Below the pieces are notes generated by a model. It saw only the letters and a list, made by a program, of their open reading frames with translations. It made no database searches and was not told the origin of the DNA. A stretch of 44,946 nt of DNA, from assembly GCA_030426605.1 (NCBI GenBank), contig JAUHXM010000015.1, positions 1 through 44,946 on the forward strand, in the 5' to 3' direction. Positions 1 through 7,000 of this stretch are shown here, piece by piece. This stretch comes from Phycisphaerae bacterium. GTDB lineage: Bacteria > Planctomycetota > Phycisphaerae > Phycisphaerales > UBA1924. Both the position numbers and the translations under genes were made by a program. The first letter of the stretch is position 1. Each line of letters opens with the position of its first letter.

Positions 1-243
1 AGCATCGGCACGGGCGGGACGAGCTTTCTTCGCGGCGCGGTCTGGGAGATCGACTACACGAACCCCGGGTTCGACGACACGAAGGGCATCTGGGAGGCGT
101 CGTTCGTCTTCAAGGATCTCTCGGGCCTGATGAGCGATTCGCAGGTGTACACCTACAAGCTCGAGCCGAGCGTGGTGCCGGCCCCGGCGACCGCCGCGGT
201 GCTCGGGCTGGGCGGGCTCGCCGCGACGCGCCGCCGGCGCTGA
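1..243 (+). CDS. C-terminal part of a PEP-CTERM-type exported protein (5' truncated)
   Basis: The reading frame is open from the first base and ends at TGA 241-243, giving the last 80 residues of a protein whose start lies outside the window. The tail has Val-Pro-Ala-Pro, then a short Ala/Leu/Gly hydrophobic stretch (AVLGLGGLAA), then Thr-Arg-Arg-Arg-Arg at the extreme C-terminus. This is the layout of planctomycete PEP-CTERM sorting signals, which are recognised and removed by an exosortase-like transpeptidase at the membrane. The rest (GAVWEIDY, SFVFKDLSG, YTYKLEP) looks like a beta-rich extracellular domain, but I cannot assign a family. The same tail recurs almost word for word at the end of the CHRD protein near 20.7 kb. 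Confidence 0.8.
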   Translation, partial: SIGTGGTSFLRGAVWEIDYTNPGFDDTKGIWEASFVFKDLSGLMSDSQVYTYKLEPSVVPAPATAAVLGLGGLAATRRRR

Positions 244-359
244 TCGCCTTGGCCGGGCCGCGGGCCTCAGCCCGTGCGGGGAGCTCGGTGCCTGATCGCG
301 TGCGGTGGAATCTCCGCGTGCTCACGCCCGCGGCACGGATCGATCCGCTGGCGATGGGG

Positions 360-365
360 TACGCT
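360..365 (+). promoter_or_regulatory. -10 hexamer TACGCT of a probable leaderless promoter (cca)
   Basis: TACGCT ends 5 bases before the GTG at 371. No Shine-Dalgarno precedes that GTG. The spacing places transcription start at or next to the start codon. No clear -35 box. Confidence 0.5.
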
Positions 366-370
366 CTGGC

Positions 371-1639
371 GTGCCCCCGCTGCCCGATCCATCCGACGTG
401 AGCGAGCGTGACGCCGCGCTGGCGATCGTGCGCCGCCTGCGCGCCGAGGGGCACGCCGCGTACTTCGCGGGCGGGTGCGTCCGCGACGAGCTGCTGGGCG
501 TGGATCCCAAGGACTACGACGTCGCGACGGACGCGCACCCGGACACGATCACGAAGCTCTTCACGCGGACCGCGGAGGTTGGGGCGAGTTTCGGCGTGGT
601 TCTGGTGCGCGAGTTCGGGCCGACGGTCGAGGTCGCGACGTTCCGCACGGACGGGCCGTATTCGGACGCCCGGCGGCCGGACCACGTCGAGTTCTCGACC
701 GCCGAGAAGGACGCGCACCGGCGGGATTTCACGATCAACGCGCTGTTCATCGACCCGCTCGCCGACGACCCGGATTCGAGGATCATCGACCACGTGGGCG
801 GCGTGGCGGACGTGAACGCCCGCGTGCTGCGCGCGGTGGGCGACCCGAACGCGCGGCTCGCCGAGGACCACCTCCGGGCGTTGCGTGCCGTCCGGTTCGC
901 GGCGAAGTACGGGCTGAGCATCGACCCGGGCACGGCGGACGCGATCCGCGAGCAGGCGCGCGAGCTCGCGGGCGTCTCGATCGAGCGCATCGGCGACGAG
1001 GTCCGGCGCATGATGGCGCACCCGACGCGCGCCCGCGCCGCCCAGACGATCACGGACCTCGGGCTGGACACGCCGATCTTCGCCGAGCATCTGCCCGACC
1101 GCCCGCTGATCACGCTCGGCCGGCTCGACGAGCGAGCCGACGCGATGACGGCCCTCGGCGCGTGGTCGCACGACCGGATCGGGGCGCCCGTGCTCAGCGC
1201 GTCGGGCGCCGCCGGGTTCGGGTGGCGATCCGCGCTCAATCTCTCGGGCGACGAGGCCCGGGACTACGCGCGCACGCTGGACTTCGCGGGCACCGTGCTG
1301 CGGGATTGGGCGACACTCGGCGTCGCGGGGCGCAAGCGGCTCGCGTCCGCCGCTCGTGCCGACGAAGGCGTGCGGCTACTCCGGGCGATCGACGCGGACG
1401 CCGCGGCGCGCTACGGGTCGGACGTCCGCGCGTTGGCGCGCGACGGCGTGGGTCTCGCGCCCGCGCCGGTGATCGACGGCGATGCCCTCGTCGAGCGCGG
1501 GTTCCGGCCGGGCCCGGGGTTCGGCGACCTGCTCGACGCGGTCTACGACGCGCAGCTCGAGGGCCGCGTCATCTCGGCGGACGATGCGCTGGCGCTCGCG
1601 CGCGAGCTGGCGCCCGCCCACGGCGTCGCGATCGCCTGA
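371..1639 (+). CDS. cca: CCA tRNA nucleotidyltransferase / poly(A) polymerase family
   Basis: A class II nucleotidyltransferase of the CCA-adding enzyme/poly(A) polymerase family, 422 aa. It adds or repairs the 3' CCA of tRNA, or adds poly(A) tails. Near the N-terminus it has the GGCVRD nucleotide-binding loop and the catalytic Asp pair in KDYDVAT. The RRDFTINAL and EDHLRALRAVRFAAKYG segments follow, which are typical of the head and neck domains. The C-terminal segment with ERGFRPGPGFGDLL and an LEGRVIS-like motif matches bacterial enzymes that lack an HD domain. Start: GTG 371 follows TACGCT at leaderless spacing; GTG 305 and GTG 398 are in-frame alternatives. Sequence alone does not separate CCA addition from polyadenylation. 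Confidence 0.9.
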   Translation: MPPLPDPSDVSERDAALAIVRRLRAEGHAAYFAGGCVRDELLGVDPKDYDVATDAHPDTITKLFTRTAEVGASFGVVLVREFGPTVEVATFRTDGPYSDARRPDHVEFSTAEKDAHRRDFTINALFIDPLADDPDSRIIDHVGGVADVNARVLRAVGDPNARLAEDHLRALRAVRFAAKYGLSIDPGTADAIREQARELAGVSIERIGDEVRRMMAHPTRARAAQTITDLGLDTPIFAEHLPDRPLITLGRLDERADAMTALGAWSHDRIGAPVLSASGAAGFGWRSALNLSGDEARDYARTLDFAGTVLRDWATLGVAGRKRLASAARADEGVRLLRAIDADAAARYGSDVRALARDGVGLAPAPVIDGDALVERGFRPGPGFGDLLDAVYDAQLEGRVISADDALALARELAPAHGVAIA

Positions 1640-1641
1640 TT

Positions 1642-1906
1642 CACGCCGCGGATGAGCGTGGGATGGGTGCCATGGGCAAACTTGTCTGCCCGTGCGCTGA
1701 ACAGAACGATCACGGGCAAGCTCCGCTTGCCCATGGCACCCACGGGCAAGCAATGCTTGCCCATGGCACCCGATCCGTGTGTCCATGGCACCCGATCCGC
1801 GTGTCCATGGCACCCAGTCCGTGCGCCCACGGCACCCGCGAAATCAGCGGCTCATGAGCAGCGGCGGAATCCGCTGGACTCGCCCTCCGGCCTCATCCGC
1901 GGCGTG
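1642..1906. repeat. Composite palindromic element bounded by 15-bp inverted repeats
   Basis: This fills most of the 310-bp gap between cca and the M3 peptidase. The ends are perfect 15-bp inverted repeats, CACGCCGCGGATGAG (1642-1656) and its complement (1892-1906). Inside is a second palindrome: GGTGCCATGGGCAA (1666-1679) against TTGCCCATGGCACC (1727-1740). The 30-bp unit at 1711-1740 is followed by a near-identical tandem copy at 1741-1770, each forming a GGGCAAGC/GCTTGCCC hairpin. Three degenerate copies of about 22 bp, each ending in TGGCACCC or CGGCACCC, run to about 1837. The right arm (1869-1906) differs from the 4465-4502 copy at two positions. I see no gene in it. It looks like a REP/MITE-like non-coding element. 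Confidence 0.8.
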
Positions 1907-1923
1907 TGGGCGTTGGTGGTCCG

Positions 1924-1944
1924 TACCATCACGCCTCAAGGAGG
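1924..1944 (+). promoter_or_regulatory. -10 hexamer and strong Shine-Dalgarno for the M3 peptidase
   Basis: TACCAT (1924-1929) is followed by AAGGAGG (1938-1944), five bases before the GTG at 1950. The Shine-Dalgarno fixes the start and excludes the longer in-frame extension that runs back into the repeat element. Confidence 0.55.
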
Positions 1945-1949
1945 CCCCC

Positions 1950-3683
1950 GTGACGCAGATGATGACCGACTTCGTGCCCGCCGAGTTCGACGCCTATTCG
2001 TGGGAGATCGTCGAGCCGCTCTACACCGAGCTTCAGAACCGCCCGGTCGAGTCGGTCGCGGATTTTGAGCGTTGGCTGCTCGATCGCTCCGAGCTGGACG
2101 CCGCCGTGAGCGAGTCGGCCGCGAAGCGATACGTCAACATGACCTGCGACACGGCGGACGAGGCGAAGGAGAAGGCGTACCTCGACTTTGTCGAGAACGT
2201 CATGCCCAAGCTCAAGCCCGCGAGCTTCGAGCTCGACAAGCGGCAGGCGGCGCTCGCCGAGGTGCACGCGATGCCGGCCGAGCGGTACTCCGTGATGGAG
2301 CGCGACGTCAAGGCGGGTGTTGAGTTGTACCGCGACGAGAACGTGCCGATCCAGACCGAGCTTGCCAAGATGGGCCAGCAGTACGACGCGACGATCGGCG
2401 CGATGACCGTCGAGTTCGACGGCGAGGAGAAGACGCTGCCGCAGATGGGCACGTACCAGGAATCGCAGGACCGGTCCGTCCGCGAGCAGGCCTGGCGCGT
2501 GACCTCCGATCGGCGCCTCGCCGACGAGGAGAAACTCAGCCAGCTCTACGACGACATGATCGAGAAGCGCCACCAAATGGCGCTTAATGCTGGCTTCGAC
2601 AACTTCGTCGGGTACGCCTTCAAGGCCAAGGGGCGGTTTGATTACACCCCCGAGATGTGCTTCGCCTTCCACGACGCGATCGAGAAGCACGTCATGCCCT
2701 TCGTGAAGCGGCTGGACGCGAAGCGCACCGCCGAGCTCGGCGTCGACTCGCTGCGCCCGTGGGATTTGTCCGTGGACCCCAAGGGCCGGGCACCCTTGAA
2801 GCCCTTCACGAACGGGGCGGATCTGGTCGCCAAGACGCGGACCGTGTTCGACCGGCTCGACCCGAAGCTCGGCGCCATGTTCCGCTCGCTCGGCGACGGC
2901 ACGAACGATCAGGGCCTGTCCAACGGCGACCTGCTCGACCTCGACAGCCGCAAGGGCAAGGCCCCGGGCGGGTACCAGTACATGCAGGACCGGTCCCGCG
3001 TGCCGTTCATCTTCATGAACGCCGCGGGCCTGCACCGCGACGTCGAGACGATGGTCCACGAAGCCGGGCACGCGTTCCACTCGATGCTGTGCGTCGATGA
3101 GCCGCTGGTGCACTACCGCGAGAGCCCGATCGAGTTCGCCGAGGTCGCGTCCATGACGATGGAGCTGCTCACCATGCCCTACTGGGACGCGTACTACCCG
3201 GATCCGTCCGACGCGGACCGCGCCCGACGCAAGCAGATGGAGGGCTCCATCGGGCTGCTCCCCTGGATCGCGACGATCGACGCCTTCCAGCACTGGGTCT
3301 ACACGAACCCCGAGCACACGCGCGACGAGCGGGCCGCGGCGTGGCTCGGGCTGGACGACCGCTTCGGGCACGCCGTCGATTGGGCTGGGCTCGAGGCCTA
3401 CCGCCCCTTCATCTGGCAACGCCAGAGCCATCTGTATGGCGTGCCGTTCTACTACGTCGAGTACGGCATCGCCCAGCTCGGCGCGCTGGGCATCTGGCTC
3501 AAGTCCCTCGAAGAGGGCGAGGGCCCGGCACTCGCGGCGTACACCAAGGCCCTCTCGTTGGGCGGCTCACGCCCGCTGCCCGAGCTGTTCGAAGCGGCCG
3601 ACCTGCCGTTCGACTTTGGGGATGCGACGGTGGCGCGGCTGGTCGAGCGGGTGGAGAAGGAGTTGGAGAAGCTGCCGGAGTGA
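1950..3683 (+). CDS. M3 family oligoendopeptidase (PepF/thimet-like)
   Basis: A zinc metallopeptidase of family M3, 577 aa, the usual length for the oligoendopeptidase F branch. It cleaves short peptides and probably acts in the cytoplasm, since no signal peptide is visible. The catalytic HExxH lies in MVHEAGHAFHSM, at about residues 368-379. The third zinc ligand is expected in the downstream SPIEFAEVASM helix, and this pairing is diagnostic. The FIFMNAAGLHRDVETM stretch before it and the YGVPFYYVEYGIAQLGAL stretch near the C-terminus are typical of the family fold. Start: GTG 1950, chosen for the AAGGAGG five bases upstream. It sits alone between the composite repeat and a small exported protein on the same strand 52 bases downstream. 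Confidence 0.92.
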   Translation: MTQMMTDFVPAEFDAYSWEIVEPLYTELQNRPVESVADFERWLLDRSELDAAVSESAAKRYVNMTCDTADEAKEKAYLDFVENVMPKLKPASFELDKRQAALAEVHAMPAERYSVMERDVKAGVELYRDENVPIQTELAKMGQQYDATIGAMTVEFDGEEKTLPQMGTYQESQDRSVREQAWRVTSDRRLADEEKLSQLYDDMIEKRHQMALNAGFDNFVGYAFKAKGRFDYTPEMCFAFHDAIEKHVMPFVKRLDAKRTAELGVDSLRPWDLSVDPKGRAPLKPFTNGADLVAKTRTVFDRLDPKLGAMFRSLGDGTNDQGLSNGDLLDLDSRKGKAPGGYQYMQDRSRVPFIFMNAAGLHRDVETMVHEAGHAFHSMLCVDEPLVHYRESPIEFAEVASMTMELLTMPYWDAYYPDPSDADRARRKQMEGSIGLLPWIATIDAFQHWVYTNPEHTRDERAAAWLGLDDRFGHAVDWAGLEAYRPFIWQRQSHLYGVPFYYVEYGIAQLGALGIWLKSLEEGEGPALAAYTKALSLGGSRPLPELFEAADLPFDFGDATVARLVERVEKELEKLPE

Positions 3684-3735
3684 GTGTGGTGCGGGCGCCT
3701 CACAAGTCCGTTCTGAACGATGACAGGAGCAAGCC

Positions 3736-4299
3736 ATGAGAATCCGCGAGATGCTGATTTGTTCCCTCGTTTCAAGTGCGATCACGATCGGAGCAATCTC
3801 GATGTTGGGTGCAGCACCTCCAACGACCCTTGAGCAACTGCGGGCGACGCTCAATCCCACCGAAGAACTGAACGTGCGCCGAATTCATATCCGCGGAGAG
3901 AATGGCACAGCCATGATCGGCGATAAAGGCGGGCAATTCGGCGTGTTCATAAACGGTGGCGCTCTCATGACAGGAGAGCATGCAGCCATCGATATTTATG
4001 TAGAGGAGGACGGCGAGAATCGTGCCATCGGTAGTGGAATGCTCATGATGCGACACTCGCAAGGCGAGTTTGCGAGCGCGGTTATCGTTGGTGCTACTGC
4101 AGACAGCGCTTCTGTGCTAGCGGTGCCTAGGCGAGATGGGTCTCAGCCGAGCGAGTGGTATTCAGTCAAGCAAGGCGTCTATCACACTCGTGGTGAATGT
4201 CCAGACGGTAACAACATTGAAGCAGAGAACTTGCGGTTCGGAACAGGTGGGCATCCGTCATGCAAGCGATGTCTGTCGATTTCGACCGGAAGCCCGTAG
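3736..4299 (+). CDS. Small exported hypothetical protein, low GC
   Basis: A protein of 187 aa that I do not recognise. The N-terminus (MRIREMLICSLVSSAITIGAISMLGA) is a signal peptide or single membrane anchor. The middle is a run of short beta-like strands (RRIHIRGENGTAMIGDKGGQFGVFING), similar in feel to bacterial beta-helix or tail-like repeats. The end carries a Cys cluster (GECPDGN, then PSCKRC). AGGAG with seven bases of spacing supports ATG 3736. Base composition is visibly lower in GC than both neighbours, with A/T-ending codons that are rare elsewhere here. That suggests a more recently acquired gene. A composite palindromic repeat begins 34 bases after its stop. Confidence 0.6.
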   Translation: MRIREMLICSLVSSAITIGAISMLGAAPPTTLEQLRATLNPTEELNVRRIHIRGENGTAMIGDKGGQFGVFINGGALMTGEHAAIDIYVEEDGENRAIGSGMLMMRHSQGEFASAVIVGATADSASVLAVPRRDGSQPSEWYSVKQGVYHTRGECPDGNNIEAENLRFGTGGHPSCKRCLSISTGSP

Positions 4300-4332
4300 T
4301 CTCTGAGTGCAGTGGATGTGACAATGTCGCCG

Positions 4333-4502
4333 GGTGCCATGGGCAAACTTGTTTGCCCGTGTCTTGGAATTCTTGGCTCGGTCCACGGGCAAGCGGTGCT
4401 TGCCCATGGCACCCGCACGCCGCGGATGAGCGGAGCGAATCCAGCGGATCCTCCGCGCGTCCGAATCCGCTGGATTCGCCCTCCGGGCTCATCCGCGGCG
4501 TG
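4333..4502. repeat. Second composite palindromic element (two adjacent hairpin units)
   Basis: The first unit (4333-4413) runs from GGTGCCATGGGCAA to TTGCCCATGGCACC, with two internal hairpins. The second (4416-4502) is a long hairpin with 15-bp perfect ends, CACGCCGCGGATGAG against its complement at 4488-4502, and a 13-bp inner pair, GAATCCAGCGGAT against its complement at 4465-4477. Both units also occur at 1642-1906, but there the first is nested inside the second. The right arm (4465-4502) reappears base for base, inverted, inside rsgA at 5602-5639. No coding gene is visible in this gap. Confidence 0.85.
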
Positions 4503-4519
4503 CGCCCAACAATCACCCG

Positions 4520-5953
4520 TTGAACCCCCATCAGCGCCAACAGCTCGAGGAACGCCTGAAGTCGCTGCCCAAGGCGGAGCAGGACCGCATCTTCGCGGCC
4601 GCCCGGGCCAAGCGGGCGGACGACCAGAAACGCCGAAAGGCCGAGCGGCGCCGGTTCGAGGACCTCGACGACCCGCGACCCGGGTCGTCCAAGCGGTCTT
4701 CGGGCGATCCGGTCCGGCTCGTCGCCCTCAAGATCCTCGCCCGCGAGATTGCGGAGGGGATGCACGCGGGCGATCCGACGAGCCGCGACCGGGAGGGAGC
4801 GGAGCAAGCGCCAGGGGGGGCGTCGGAAACCCCTCCCTCCCGGTCGGGGCTCGTCGATGGCGCGTTGATCGGTATCGCCGTCGAAGTGGGGAAGCGCCGG
4901 TGCGTCGTGCGCCCCGTCACGGATGGCGTCCTCGCGCACGACGAAACCACGGACGTGAGTTGTCGGTTGCCCGCGGACCTCGCCGGGCGTCAGCAGACCG
5001 AGCTGTGCGTTGGAGACCGGGTCGCGTACGAGATCCCCGAGGACGATCGGCGGCACCAGCCGAGTGTCATGCACGTGCTGCAACGCAAGACCGTGCTGGC
5101 GCGCCGGGATCCCGCGACGCGCCAGCGACAAGCGATCGCCGCGAACGTGGACGCGGTGGTCGTGGTGGTGTCCGTCGTGTCGCCACCGTTGCACCCGAGG
5201 CTGATCGACCGGTACCTGCTGGCGATCGAGGACTCGTGGGTCGAGCGGGCCGGGCGGCACGCGGACGACCCGGATCCTGCTCAGTCGATCATCGCGGTGA
5301 ACAAGCTGGACCTCCTCGAACGCGCGCCTGAATCGGAGCGCGCCGAGGAGCTGGCGAAGCTCGAGCCCTACAAGCACCTGGGCGTGCCGATCGTGATGTG
5401 CTGCGCCGCCGACGGGCGGGGCATGGACGAGCTGCGCGGGTTGCTCGCGGGCAAGACCGTCGCGTTCGTCGGGCACTCGGGCGTCGGCAAGAGCTCGCTG
5501 ACGAACGCGCTGGACGAGCGGCTGGGCATCAAGGTGGGCTCGGTCGGGACGGCCGCCAACCGCGGGCGGCACACCACGACGAGCGCTCAGCTGCACGAGA
5601 TCACGCCGCGGATGAGCCCGGAGGGCGAATCCAGCGGATCTGGCACCTTCTGGGTCATCGACACCCCCGGCATCCGGTTCTTCGGGCTCGACGAGCTTTC
5701 GCCCGCGGAGCTTCGCGACTCGATGCCCGAGTTCCGGCGCCTGCGTCAGGCGTGCAAGTTCAACGACTGCACCCACACCCACGAGCCGGGGTGCGCGGTC
5801 AAGGACACGCTCGGGAAGCCCGGCGGCGTCCACCCGGAGCGGTACGAGACCTACCTGCGCCTGCTTGAGGAGATCGAGCGCGAGGGGAACCCGTCGCAGG
5901 CTGGGCGGATCAGGCCGCTCGCGGAGGACCCGAGCCCGGGGGACGAACGCTGA
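4520..5953 (+). CDS. rsgA: Ribosome small subunit-dependent GTPase RsgA, with two repeat-derived insertions
   Basis: A circularly permuted GTPase that checks late 30S subunit maturation; 477 aa, against about 300-350 usual. A charged N-terminal extension of about 110 residues (QKRRKAERRRFEDLDD) precedes the OB fold. The motifs are in the permuted order G4 (VNKLDLL), G1/P-loop (GHSGVGKSS), G2 (GRHTTT) and G3 (DTPG). A C-terminal zinc knuckle follows, CKFNDCTHTHEPGC. Two stretches come from repeats: residues about 86-112 read through a 79-bp palindrome, and about 361-374 (TPRMSPEGESSGS) through a 38-bp copy of the neighbouring repeat, between G2 and G3. All catalytic motifs survive, so the protein is probably active. 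Start is taken as TTG 4520, just past the upstream repeat; no good Shine-Dalgarno is seen, so the start is uncertain. Confidence 0.92.
   Translation: MNPHQRQQLEERLKSLPKAEQDRIFAAARAKRADDQKRRKAERRRFEDLDDPRPGSSKRSSGDPVRLVALKILAREIAEGMHAGDPTSRDREGAEQAPGGASETPPSRSGLVDGALIGIAVEVGKRRCVVRPVTDGVLAHDETTDVSCRLPADLAGRQQTELCVGDRVAYEIPEDDRRHQPSVMHVLQRKTVLARRDPATRQRQAIAANVDAVVVVVSVVSPPLHPRLIDRYLLAIEDSWVERAGRHADDPDPAQSIIAVNKLDLLERAPESERAEELAKLEPYKHLGVPIVMCCAADGRGMDELRGLLAGKTVAFVGHSGVGKSSLTNALDERLGIKVGSVGTAANRGRHTTTSAQLHEITPRMSPEGESSGSGTFWVIDTPGIRFFGLDELSPAELRDSMPEFRRLRQACKFNDCTHTHEPGCAVKDTLGKPGGVHPERYETYLRLLEEIEREGNPSQAGRIRPLAEDPSPGDER
4777..4855. repeat. Palindromic element inside the rsgA reading frame
   Basis: Two 23-base arms (4777-4799 and 4833-4855) are inverted complements with a single mismatch, around a 33-base loop. 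The arms contain GACCGGGAGGGAG and its complement. Read in frame it gives SRDREGAEQAPGG then ASETPPSRSGL, in the linker between the charged N-terminal tail and the OB fold. A 23-bp near-perfect stem within a coding region is not expected from protein constraint alone. It looks like an inserted REP-like element of a different sequence class from the ones at 1642 and 4333. Confidence 0.8.
5602..5639 (+). repeat. Single arm of the 4416-4502 repeat inserted in rsgA
   Basis: The 38 bases are identical to the reverse complement of 4465-4502, the right arm of the repeat upstream of the same gene. It encodes about 13 residues (TPRMSPEGESSGS) between the HTTTSAQLHEI segment and FWVIDTPG. Confidence 0.85.
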
Positions 5954-5958
5954 GCGAT

Positions 5959-6954
5959 TCACCGCCCTCGCACGAGCGCCCAGTCGGGGACGGTCCCGGG
6001 TTCTGGTGTGAGGCTCAGCGAATTGCGGCACGCCACGATCATGTCGCGCTCGTGGATCGGGTCGTCGTACCGAGGCATGTGTGGCCCTGGTCGAACGCGC
6101 ACTTCGTAGTGCACAGTCACAGACGCACCCGTGCGTAGCCCGATCACGGTGTACCCGCCGTCTGTATTCTGTGGCCACAGACCGGTGCGAAACCGTAGCC
6201 GAACCCAAGGGCCGCACGAGGCGATGCGGTTCGCATCGACGATTCCATCCTTCGTGTAATACGGCACCCATTCATCGTCTGGACCAAGCGACGCGAGCGG
6301 GTGATCCAGCCCTTCGATTCGAGTGACGCGGAGCAGAGCCTGGTCGAGTTCGCGCGGCAGATCAAGGTAGAGATAGCAAAGCCCATCAGCGCGTGGATCA
6401 TCGTACAGGCGGATGCAGCGGGCACGCTCGATGACCGCTGACCATCGGTGCGAATCCCAGTTGCGGCCCCGAGAGAGCAGCTCATCGACCGGTGCGCCCT
6501 TCCACGACGTCTTCCACCCGAGCCAGTCACTCCGGTCCTCGGTCAACTCCGGTAGGTGTGCAATCAGCATCGACGTCGGCACGAGCGATACAAGCCCACG
6601 CGACTGAACACGTGGCACAACGCAGATCGCGGCGCCCAGCAACATCAGCGGCACCGCGGCCCACGACGCCCGGGCAACCCGGAGGAGCACGGGGACTGCC
6701 GGGTTCGCGCGCGGCCGGCACCCGCACTCGGCGCAGACATCACTCTCCTGGTCGCCCGACACGTCGTACCCGCACCACCGGCATCGCTCGCGCCGTGAAG
6801 CGAGAAGCACTCGCAGGGCCGCACGGATCCAAATCCCCAGCCCGACGGCCGCCGCGAGCCCGGCGCCCGTCCACCACACCCACGCGGGCCCGCCGGGCAG
6901 CCACGCCGCGTCCGGGCCCCACGAGGGGTTGTTCAGATCGAGCAGCGTCCCCAT
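5959..6954 (-). CDS. Membrane protein with a CxxCGYD zinc ribbon, unknown function
   Basis: A protein of 331 aa with no recognised enzymatic domain. A transmembrane segment (about residues 23-47, WVWWTGAGLAAAVGLGIWI) is followed by a zinc ribbon made of CRWCGYD and CAECG. This pattern recurs in many planctomycete membrane proteins. A second transmembrane segment (AAVPLMLLGAAICVVP) follows, then a domain of about 200 residues, probably outside the membrane, with no motif I can name. It ends 5 bases from the rsgA stop, convergently. Start ATG 6954 is preceded on its strand by TATACC at 7 bases, a near match to the leaderless -10; longer in-frame starts would run into the divergent amylase gene. 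Confidence 0.65.
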   Translation of the reverse strand: MGTLLDLNNPSWGPDAAWLPGGPAWVWWTGAGLAAAVGLGIWIRAALRVLLASRRERCRWCGYDVSGDQESDVCAECGCRPRANPAVPVLLRVARASWAAVPLMLLGAAICVVPRVQSRGLVSLVPTSMLIAHLPELTEDRSDWLGWKTSWKGAPVDELLSRGRNWDSHRWSAVIERARCIRLYDDPRADGLCYLYLDLPRELDQALLRVTRIEGLDHPLASLGPDDEWVPYYTKDGIVDANRIASCGPWVRLRFRTGLWPQNTDGGYTVIGLRTGASVTVHYEVRVRPGPHMPRYDDPIHERDMIVACRNSLSLTPEPGTVPDWALVRGR

Positions 6955-6988
6955 GCCGGTTGGTATACCCGATGCCCTCCCGCACCCA

Positions 6989-6994
6989 TACCCT
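6989..6994 (+). promoter_or_regulatory. -10 hexamer TACCCT, probable leaderless promoter (amylase family gene)
   Basis: TACCCT ends 6 bases before ATG 7001, with no Shine-Dalgarno. It lies in the 46-base divergent gap with the zinc-ribbon membrane protein gene. Confidence 0.55.
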
Positions 6995-7000
6995 CGTCCC

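Noticed and set aside
1650..1850. The tandem 30-bp units as a possible CRISPR array
   Set aside because: The units are contiguous or nearly so, decay along the array, and lack unique spacers of constant length; no cas gene is present.
4166..6271. A 701-codon minus-strand frame opposite rsgA
   Set aside because: Composition is Arg-rich and unstructured, and it covers the palindromic repeats and the sense strand of rsgA, which has all GTPase motifs.
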